Assembly (NCBI GenBank): GCA_036245805.1
Contig: BTRK01000001.1
Span: forward strand, 19,475,087-19,539,086
Direction of reading: 5' to 3'
DNA length: 64,000 bases
From: Pristionchus mayeri
Taxonomy: Eukaryota; Nematoda; Chromadorea; Rhabditida; Neodiplogasteridae
Part shown: positions 46,801-57,800 of the stretch, piece after piece
Layout: every line of letters starts with the position of its first letter
Position numbering within the stretch: position 1 is the first letter of the stretch
Notes under the pieces: model-generated
Told to the model about the DNA's origin: nothing
What the model saw: the letters and a program-made list of their open reading frames with translations, nothing else
Database searches by the model: none
Made by a program: the position numbers and the translations under genes

Positions 46801-48817
46801 TGATTTAGGAGATGAGTCTCTAAGCATTTTCGCACACTGTATCAACTAATGGAGTCAACGAAAGAGTTCAAGGAATGAAGATGCGATGGGAACGTACCGT
46901 GGGAGTAGAGAAGGGATGAGATGTGCATCTCTCGTGAATCGTCCACGTCCATGAGCGAGGGCTTCCTGAGAGAGACAATTTTTTCTAGAGACGAGGATTT
47001 GAGACATTAGAATTTATCAGGGGTCGCTGTCAGCGCTGATCTGGGTTACATTTTCCATTCTTCATCATTTGAGACATTGTTCGAACTCAACTACGATGTT
47101 CAACTAGTCTTCAACACAACATGCAGCACTACTCCCCTCACTTGTGATCGTGATCAGTGGCGATATCGAAGAGGAGGGCGCAGTTGGACTGATCCCACAA
47201 TTGGAGGAGAGTGGAGTGAGTAGTAGCCAGGAAGACCCCGTGGGGAGAAGCAGCCAAACAGACGATCTGAGAGGGGAGAGGAGATCAATAGCGGACGACA
47301 TGTTTGCAGACGTGAGAAAGAAAGGAGCAATTTGTTCTTTGATCTCTACAAAAGAAATCCTTTGTTTTCCTCTACAATCATCTTTTAGGTTAAATCAACA
47401 TCAGAGAGTATTCAGTAGGGAAATCTCTGACCTTATCGAAGAAGGGCGTGCCCGTACACGTTCCCGAGCAAGCGACGTAGATCGTGCACACGTGGGAGAA
47501 GGTACTGTAGAGATAATTATTGATATTTATTTAGAGTCTCAATTATTTTGAGAGAGAAAGAGAGGGGTTCCAATGCTACTCCGTTCAAGTTCTTCAGCAA
47601 TACAACAACCAATAAATCAGAACGATTCGACAGTACCTCTTACTCAGACAGATGAGTTTGCAGGCAGATGCAAGCCAGAGGCTTTCGCCGTAGATCACGC
47701 CATCCACGATTGGTGCTGAATATCGATTTATTAATTTTTTATGATCTTTGACGTCTCCATCCCTCGCAACTCACCCGATCCCAACGGCAGATGCACCAAT
47801 TCGAGGGAGGAAGGAGCCATCGCTGGAGATGCATGCAGCTGAAGAGAATAAGTTGGATTATCCAAAATTCAAAATACCTCTCTCGTACTTGTATTTTTTT
47901 TCTGAATAGTTAAATCGGGAAAAATAATATTCATTCCCTATATTTCCAACATTATTTCGATCTTTTCATCTTACTTCGTATTACCTCGATGACAGTGAGT
48001 GATCCGTTCGCTAGACACGCCACTACCCTCTCCTCTGCATACAACAGTCGAAGAGCGACGTCTGCCAACTTGAGCTCCCACAGAACAGTCCTGAAAAGAG
48101 GGAGTGAGGATCCGCAAGACTCTCTCTCGAATTGAGATAGGGAGAGGGACGCAGACCTCACATTTCCAACCATCACAAGAAGAACACACTCGCTATCTAT
48201 CGAGCGTATGAAGTGAAGGAAGACAAATATCAAACTGACGCCTGAACATGGAGGGAGAGGGCGACGACGTAGCCGGAAAGGAAGGAGACGAAGGCGATGT
48301 CCGCCCCGGCCATCGCCACAGAGACTGCACGACAGTCCCACTCAAGATAGGGTCATTCAAACTCTGTTTCTGCTTTCTTCATTAATTTGGTTGTGGAGTT
48401 ATGTAATGGTAAAGGGTGTAATGGAAACGTCAAGCGATTTTTCAGACTTCAATAGATGACTACTAGGGTGTAGTTCGGCGAGGCCGACTAATGTCGCGGT
48501 CGCGGAGTTACTCAATTCTCAACTTCTAACCTCAACTTGCAGCTTGGTCATAACACCGGTTTGCACATCGACGGACGAGAGACGACCAGACTTCTTGTTG
48601 CCTGAGAGATCAAAGATAATTTCCTTGACAGCTCTTCAATAGCATTGACCCAGTCCAAGGGCACTATTGTCAAATAAAATGTGCTGTATATGAAAGGTCA
48701 AGGACCAAAGATCAGTGTCTCACCAGCGACGAGCAATCCTCTGCCTGCAGCAAGGGAGAGGTCGCAGATGTGAAAGCCATCCGAGAGGAGCGAAGACTGG
48801 TGAGAGACGTCCGATTG
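43881..48817 (-). other. Propeller-encoding 3' exons of the RabGAP gene
   Basis: About fifteen exons read, in order: SDGFHICDLSLAAGRGLLVA, GRLSSVDVQTG, RAVSVAMAGADIAFVSFPAT, RVVACLANGSLTVIE, GSAPIVDGVIYGESLWLASA, IVCLAASPHGVFLATTHSTL, LQLWDQSNCALLFDIA, ISSLLYSHASLWTGTSDGY and, after a long insert, GEKIVLTCAGDYGEEEAVLK. The order (LANGxL; LWxx; LQLWD; LLxxxxLWTGTSxG; GDYG) parallels the C-terminal propeller of ARHGEF10/ARHGEF17 and of JIP3. The insert before the last blade is rich in Ser/Arg/Glu (RARSRRHRRRSSRSSSS). The first propeller exon (48724-48817) has no start codon in frame and joins the last TBC exon in phase 0. A separate downstream gene starting at MAGADIAF (near 48325) remains possible. 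The intron at 48241 begins with GC. Confidence 0.65.
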
Positions 48818-51800
48818 CTGCAAAGGATTCAGTTGACATGCAGGATTCGAATTCACACTCTCTAAAGCTTAAAGAACTATGCTATGATGTAAGCTTTGAG
48901 TATGACAGATGAAGAAAAGTAGGGATATCACATATCAATTTTTACTCACTGCCGAATCTCCTCGTACGAGCATTCTCGAGGCACGCTGACTGAAGCGACT
49001 CTGGAGGATCTGTGAACGAGAGAGATGAGGAAGATCAGAGAGCAAAGTTCACCTCGAGGTAGGTCAACTGCTTGGCTCGTAGCTGCGCGCGCGATGGGAA
49101 TGGATCGAGGTCTGAAAAAAATGTTTTTAAGATTTTTGCAACTCTTATGCAAATCTCTCAGTAGACGGAAATTTAGAGAGTGCACCTTCAAAAGCGAGTT
49201 TGAAGAGGCCGTCCACGTCGAATGAGAGACGCACCGCTGCCTTGACCACCTGAGAGGTCAGAGATCAAGCGGACGATTGTCATACACCTACTTTGTTATG
49301 AATGCTCTTTAGTTACAGGGAGAGGGAAACTTATTAAAATATTTTTTATTAAAATATAAGTTCAAACCTTCATGACTCCGATGGTGTCCGTCTTCTGGAG
49401 AATCTCGTCGACGTGCAGGGAGAGAAGGGCGATCTGATGAGATTGATACTGAATCCCTCGATTCCACTCTCTCTCTCTATCTCGCCACATAGACAATGTG
49501 GAGTAGAGGAGAACATTTAATATTTTTGTTTCGAAGCAATTTTGCAGGGAGTGTTTTCAGTATTGTGGGAGGTAGGCATACCGAGAATCGGAAGAGCACT
49601 TTCGGTCCCTCCAGTAGGAAGCAGTCCCAGAACCGGAGGAGTGTCTGGAAGGGTTGATTAGGGAGGAATACCGCCTATTAATTCCTTCTTACCTTGAATG
49701 GAACGGCATCGAAGAAGAGGGCGATGAACCAGTTGAGAGTGATTGTCGCCAGATCGATCTCGCACTCCTAGATATTTATGGTTGCAATCCAACACACCCT
49801 TTAAGATTGAATCAATGGTAGATCAAAGGTATACCTCCAGATGCTTCGTTAGCGCGGGGACTTTCTGCTCCAGCAGCTCCTTAAGAACTTCCTGATCAGC
49901 TTGAGCGCCTGGAAATATTGTAGCTGAATGATTAATTTTTAGTTCATCAAGGGAAAATTGACTCAATCGAGTATCAACATTGTCTCGTCAGAAGTTCTAA
50001 ACAAACAGTTTCCACTGCTCACCAGAGAGTGATTCATCGAAGTAGCTCTCGTGGAAGTATCCCTCAGTGAGGGCGACGAGTAGCCAGAAGGCATCCTCGG
50101 GTCCCACCACGAGGAGAGCTGTAGCAGCAAGGAAGTTCATGCCCTGATGAAGAAAGGAATGGAGAGGGAGCTAGCCAATTCAAATCATTGGGTCGAAAGG
50201 GAAACATACTATAAAAAATGAACAATGGAGTTCTGAATCCTTTTTTTTGCTATCTTTCTATTTTCAGGAACATCTCTAGTGACATCAACGACAGCAAATA
50301 CCTGGCAGTATCCGGTCGTTCCGTTGTGCAGACAGAAGGCACGAAGAACCTGCTGCAGCTGTGACACCTGCAGAATTCTCATTGTAGAGCACACGCTGCA
50401 GCTTTATCCATCTTTCTCGGTTATCGGATATAGTGACACCCTTCTTCTATATTATTTATATCATTTACCGTTCTCGTCAATTATGTCGAGCATTACATCA
50501 CAAATTTCCATCATTCTCATTGCACAGGGCCTTTTACTTGACTGCATAATACACACCAAAGCGTCTATGTTACTCTACAATATCCCTCGTACCGTACCCC
50601 CTTGCAGCCAGCATTGAGGAAGTGGACGTTGCTCGGCATCGTCCTCAGCAGGTCGAGATTGATCTGCTTCTGATGAGTGGAGCAGAACTGTAATTACATC
50701 ATTTCTAGCTAATTTAGCATTCCTTCTTCTTGTCATACGTGATCGTCTGACTAGAATACACCGTAATCTCACCAATCGATCCGCTTCTCCACCATTGAGT
50801 GAGCACAGATTACGGTAGTAATACTTGCCGTGCTGCATCTTCGCAGCTATGACCTGAGGGAAGATCCTTGATCTTTCAAATGTGAACACTTAATGATGAC
50901 CTGCACCAGGTCGCTCTATTAAGCAAATAACCAGGCATAAATTGAAAATCAGCATTCGTTTCTAAGATGATGTTTTGTCCTCATTGATCTACCTGTTGGT
51001 GAATGAGCATCTTCCAGACGACGCTTCTCAGTGAGGCAGGAATGCCCCCTCGAACGAGCGAACGACTCTCCTTCTGAAGAACTAAGGGTAACCTCTTTAC
51101 TTTTATCGATGGAGATGGACATATTACTTTGACAGTCGATCGAGAAATCAGAAAAATGTATCACATCAACTCACATGATATTATCAAAAACGCTTTGAAT
51201 TGTCGACGGAATGGAACTTTACATCCCTATGTGTCTCACCGTCAGCGGAATCGTCGCATTGGCTTCGAGGAAGTCGGACCAGTGCTGGCTGAATAAGGTT
51301 ATTAATTTTTATTGACTAATTATCTAATTAATTAATTGATACCGATGCTCGAGTGCAGAGTGGAGTCTCTCCTCGTAGTGCGCGTGCAGTCTGCAGGCCA
51401 TGTAGTGCACTGCCAAACCTGCGAGGGATCAAAGATCAATCCATTCCAGTCAAAGTGGTAACATGACCACAGTATATTTTTCGTCACATGACCACATTAT
51501 ATTTTTCGTTTTCTAGTGGAATGTCTCGTTCAGTGAAATGTGGATGCCTTCCAAAACATGCTTCATGAACTCCGCTTATTCAGATCATTTCTGCTTGAGA
51601 ACAATGCTCTTTCAATTTAAGCCAGTGATTTCTCCACCTCTGTTGTTCTCTCTCCCATCAGAGAATGCAAGAAAAGTGCACAACGAGAAGATTTATCTCA
51701 CCCTCGTCGAGGAAAGCGACGCGGAATCCGTACTCGTCCACGTAGACGCCCATCATCAGACTGCAAGTGATCATTGATCTCCGAATTATCGATTACAAAG

Positions 51801-54800
51801 AACTTAGATACTGTAGGGGGGCGCAGAGATTCCCTGATCCCTTCTCGCTCACCTGTGCAGGGTGGGCAGGGAGGGATTGTCCTTGCGTGCCTCATCAACG
51901 AGAAGACAAACGCGTCGCTTGTGCTGCAAACGTCGGTCTCTTTCACATTCTACACCCTCTGGTCGATGAGATAGAATTGAAAACATTAAAGAGATTTAAT
52001 ATATTTCCGAAAATGGCAATACCAGATCTCCTCCGTACAACCGCACTTGCAGCACGTCCATTGAGTGATGGTCGGCTACGGGAACACGAATGGCTGCCTG
52101 GAGAGGAAAGTGGTACTGTAGGGGCTATCGATAACTGATAGGCAAGTATGTGAGAGGATTGGTAAATATTCTGTGCAATCAATGACCTGAAGTGCGGAGG
52201 CGTATTCTCGCTTCAGCTGATCTCGCTCCTCGGTTACCGTACGGAGTTGGCTGTGATTTATTCATTAGTAGTTATAAAAATGAGATAGTACCTCCTGACA
52301 GTCTCTAGCACTGCTTCGGTCTCTCTGCATCTCTGATTTAGTCTCAGCACTTCGCTGTTGAGGAAGCGATTCCGATCTGTCTCGGAGGAGACACTATCAC
52401 GAACTCTGAAGGGGGTTCCTTCTTATTATTAGGTTGGTGCAAAAGTTTCTCCCTAATTTATTTTTTAAACTTTCTCTAACCATATTGTTCTGACTTTAAT
52501 TTCCATTTAACATTAATTATGGGCATCTAAGTAGATTACACTCGCAAGATCAATTCAATTCTGGAAAACTCATTACGGGAATAAATAATGAAAATGTCAA
52601 AATCTCAAAATATTACGCTTTTAGGTGTACTTTGCTGGACCCTGTCATTCAAATACGCGCAAAAAATTGATTTTGCCCATTTGAAGGGTGACACTACTCA
52701 AGTTGCTCTTGAAGAATATTACAAAATATCCAACCTTCAATATGCGTTGAAAGCTGAGAATTACAAAAATTGCTCATTTAGTTGTTATAATTGCGAAATT
52801 GTGTTGTATCAATCTGGTATTCTCGAGTAGCCCTCTCATGTTTAAGGGTAATACTGAGGCTGGCTAGTACTTAGTTGTCCACCACAATATGGCTTTCTGA
52901 GTCAATGGCTAAACATTCGGGGCTATCAAATGTATTTCTGCAGAAATTAAAATCGCGGAATTATCTAATTAGGATGCCAATCTCATCTTGGCATGACGGC
53001 ACACTGATACCGAATTACAGTCACGAGCATGCCCAGTTATCATACTTTACACTGGTATGTATGATTAACCCCTATCTCTTTTCTCCACTTAGCGATGATG
53101 ACCTTATAAAAATTCAGTTTGAAAATCAATTTTACGAAATTGGACAGATTGCTGTATCGACGCTGCTAAATGTTGAGAAGTGGGACACGGCTTGTTATAA
53201 AGAGTACTCATGTACCCCTTTATTGCAAAAGACCGTATGAGAATTGATCAACATTGGAAGTCAAGGGAAGCAAAAATGTAAATTTCTGAAAAAAGGGAGA
53301 AACTTTTGCACCAACCTGATAGAATGATCAAGGGTTGTCAACAGTGTTGATATTTATTTTTTGCTTTTGCATGATGAATGAGCCAGTCACTGAGGAAAAA
53401 TAGATAAATTAACTTCTAAATTTCAAAGGGTTCAATATTTCACTCAGTTCCATGTTGTATCTACATTCGCTCTTCTTCTCATTCTATTCTATCTCTACAT
53501 TCCTCTACTACTTTGTTGCTTCTCCCTCCTCCTCTCTACTCTCCATTCTCCCTTCCAATGGCCATTCAGCTTCCCCATCCCCGATCCCGCTGTTCAATCG
53601 AAGAGTATAGAGGGGATTGCAATGCACGAGGCACTTGACTTCCGGTTCTTTCCCTCTCACGAGAAAACAGATTTGAAATTGAAAACAAAAACATAAGTTG
53701 CGAACTTGTACTCCATGAGTGCCACGTTTAGGTCTCCATTTTCACGGGAGAGTCGGGAGATTTCAGCCTTCTGTCGATTGACGATTGCACGCAGTTGATT
53801 GAGTTCCTCGGTGAGAATACTGTAAGGATATGGTCATCTATGGGTACGGTAAGAGTACATTTTTGACCTGTTAAGGGATTGAAATAGGTGTCGAGAGGTT
53901 ACACAAACATACAAGAAGGATAGGTTCTGGAGCGTTCTAGGTAATCCACTCAGAAGGGTCAAAGCAAGCATTCAAGAGGCAAAAAGGAATGCGGGGGACG
54001 AGGGAAATAGTGGAGAAGTGACAGAGAAACGAGCGACTTCCAACCACACAAATGAGAAGGAAGAAGAAGAGGGAAGGGAAGAGGATCGAACGGAGATCCA
54101 TCTACCACTACGTGCTTCCAGAACTACTCCATTTTCCCTAGAATTTTCGAAATTTCACTCGCATTCTCTTTATTTCCTACGACCTTTCGATGGTAAAAGG
54201 AAAGAGTAAAGGGACTAAAACGAGCGGTTTCGGAAATTGTTCAGGGGAACTTGGGAGTGGAACAGAGAAAGAGACATTGCTCAATCGCCATCTCGCAAGG
54301 TAAGATTCACGCTTTTCCTTGTTGAAAAATCATGGATGAGCCACACTCTAGCGGATCATCGATGACGTCACTAACGTCCTCATTCATGGAATGATGTCAT
54401 AGGGAAAGAGCTGGAAGATCACTCCTAGTGGCAAGCCGTGTAACTCCACAGAACAAAACATTTTTGCTCCGAATTTCGCCCTAACAAGCGTTAATATCTA
54501 AACGAGAATAATCTCGAAAAAGTAAAGAAGGCTTAGCATTCTTAGTAATTGGTGTGTTTCAAACGTATAGTAAATAATCTACCAATCGTTTGTGGTCAAG
54601 CTGGAAAAGGGTCGTTGCTCGCTCACTTCTCGCTGGAGATAGTGGAGCATTCCTGGCTGTCGTCATCGTCATCACAGGGCGACGTCGTCGCTGAGGAATC
54701 CTCCGCCCTCTCCCGAACCATCCCCGTGTCGACTGGAGTGGATGAGGGAGTGCTGCAAGGAAGAATGGTTTGAATGTGCACCGAAGAGATTATAAGATTT

Positions 54801-57800
54801 TTTGCCATTTCTAGAAAACAAAATAAAAATTTCCATTCCCTGTAAAATTTTGTTTTTAGTGGTCAAAATCCGATGAAACTGTGTGAAAAAGAAATTATGA
54901 GGATAAAACGATTGCCCTCAAAAAACGACTCCACCAGTTCAGTAGGGCTGGCCGCAAAAATATCAGAATGTGTCGAACGATTTTCATTCCTTGTGAGCCT
55001 GCCAAGAAATTTTGATACGAATGAAAACGAGGAACTTTTACGAACGGTGAAAAGGTTATTTGAATTCAAATCAGAATGTGTCGAACGATTTTCAAAATAT
55101 CAGAATGTGTCGAACGATTTTCATTCCTTGTGAGCCTGCCAAGAAATTTTGATACGAATGAAAACGAGGAACGTTTACGAACGGTGAAAAGGTTATTTGA
55201 ATTCAAATTAGAAGCGTGGGCTCAGGAAAACTTCTATTTAAGGAAAGTTCAAGGGAAGGAGAGTGCTGGTTCCCAGAGAATCTTCTGCGATTGGAGGGAA
55301 TAAATATAGTGAGAAAAATTTGCTTTCTCTCATTCTTTGTATTACGAATCATTGATGAAGAAAATATCTAATGAAAGAGGGGAAACAATTAAGTCTAATA
55401 CGCCCTTTGCTGCAGCTGCAAACAAGCCCGGATAGTCTAGTGGTTAAAGCATCCGCCCGGTAAGCAGGTGACGCGGGTTCGACCCCCGCCCCGTGCGCGT
55501 GTGTTACAACTGTCCCCCCAAAAGCTGGTTGTGGGGAACCGCAACCAGAGCGAAGAGTGGTGCAGAAATGTATTTTTCGTAGAAAAATAAGAATGGTGAG
55601 AGTTGGTAGCGAAGCACGGGTGGTGTAGTGGCTAGCATACCCGCCTGGACAGCGGTAGACTCGGGTTACATTTTTCCCTTTTGTAATGAGAATGACTCTA
55701 TTCTTGAATTAAGTCGAATTTAGTATTATTATTTGCAAAGTATTATTAGTTGTATGAGAGAACATTTTCAAAACAATAAAATCGCGGACAGCGGAGATAA
55801 TTGCAGATAAATAAGTACTTTCTCAATCTTCGGAGAGTCAAAGAGTGCGCATCCCTGGAAAATAATGAAGGAAAGCTGGAAGCTAGCATTGTTGTATGAG
55901 CATGATTTTGCGTGGGATTTAGAATGAGTTAAAAATGACTGGAAATCAGCATAGAGTAATCGATGCAGTATTGGAAAGGATGCTGATGACACTTGTGAGA
56001 CTGACAGAATAGAAGACGTTCAGTTGAAGAACGTCGCAGGATGTTTTGTAATTTTTTTACTTTATCGCAGATTATGAGTTGAAGAATGTTGGCAACTTTC
56101 CACAACCAGAGCTCAGATATGCTTCATTGTATCCAAAAGGAAGAGAGAGGACTGCAACACTACACGGATGGTGTAGTGATTAGCACATCTGATTGCGGAA
56201 GCTCAGGTGGAGGCGCCCAAGTTGGAATCAGCCTTTTTTATCCTTGGGTGCCTCCCCCCACGCTAAAGTCAATAACAAGTTGGATCCAGCCCTGAATCCA
56301 ACTTGTAAAGTCACTTTCTCTGGTGTGCGCGCACAAGTTGTAAACAAGTGCAAAACAAGTATAGAACAAGTATGTGCACAAGTTGTAAACAAGCACCCCT
56401 CTTCCTACGCTATATAGAGTTTACAAGTTGTTAACAAGTAATAAAATTTACAAATTGCAAACAAGTGATAAGTTTACAAGTTGTAAACAAGCAACCGAGA
56501 AAAACAAGTTGTAAAACAGTTTGAGCGTAGGGAGATGGGTGCTTGTTTACAACTTGTCCACATACTTGTTGTATACTTGTTTTGCACTTGTTTACAACTT
56601 GTGCGACTACACCAGAGTTAACGCAGGAGGAGTCACCCAAAAATAAAACAGAGCTGATTCGAACATGGGCGCCTCCACCTGAGAGACTCGGGTGACTTTA
56701 TGAACATCTCCTTTTGTAGTTACAACCCTTACAATAATCTGGAAGCTTTTTTGCTGGAGGGTTTGTAGGGGTGTGGGAGTGGGGGCGCTGGGAGTGGCAA
56801 CGGGGCACATGCTCAGCAGACACAAGTCTAGCCTTGGTCCCCTCGGCAAAATTTTCAGGACGATCAAAAATATATGTCTGTCCTGTGTCTGTTCGGACGC
56901 ACATTTTGTCCTGCGAAAACGATGTCATCCACTCGCACTTTGCAAACAGGCACAGGTGGCCGTCGGCGGTACGAGTCATTTCATGCAGAAAAATAACCAA
57001 GTGTTTGGGCAAACAAATGAGAAAAATGCCGAAAAGTGGTGTGTGTCCGTGCGTCCGTCCGCTGCAACATTTACCGTAACCCGCAAGTAGCGTTGGAGCA
57101 GATGTTGTGTCAGACTCATGATTTCATCGGAGGATGGATGGAAATCATCGATACCGTACTACTACAATAACCAAAGCCTACCGTAGCCCAGTGCGCTGGG
57201 TCATACGCTGGGTCAGATTCGTGATTTCATCTGCGGATGCATGCAAAACAGCGTGAGAACCATGAGTTTGCAGGCATTTTGCAGCATCCAAGTGGGATTA
57301 TTTTCTAAATATTCAGAGAACTTTAAAAGAGGCGTAGTTGCCCACTAGTCTTACACAATAAAATACTAGATATTTTGTATTAGTTATATGAGAGATTGGT
57401 AAAACAATAAAATCGCTGTAAGTTAGGCTATGAATGCAGCAATTGGAAGCTAGAATAGTTTTTTTAGAATATTATAGATATTGCGTGGGATGAGAAATGG
57501 GCGAAAAAATGGCTAGAAATAAGCGAAGAGAAATCGATGCAGCGTGTATAGGAAAGGATGCTGATGACACTTGTGAGACAGAAACGATAGACGTTCAGTG
57601 CGAGATGTTCTTGAATAGCAGGGTTTTGACACGTTTTTTTTCTTTTCACTCCACTTGCTTGATAAGAGTTTCGGTTCGAAAATTAGACAACGCGCCACTT
57701 TCTTCATCTATCGCACTCTCTCGAGTGGCGAGAGCGTAAGACACGAGGTGAATGAAAGCACTAGGTCCGATGAGAACTATGACGTCATGTCACCTTTGAT

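Noticed and set aside
55426..55496. Functional tRNA gene
   Set aside because: Two acceptor mismatches and C at anticodon-loop position 33; more like a derived repeat.
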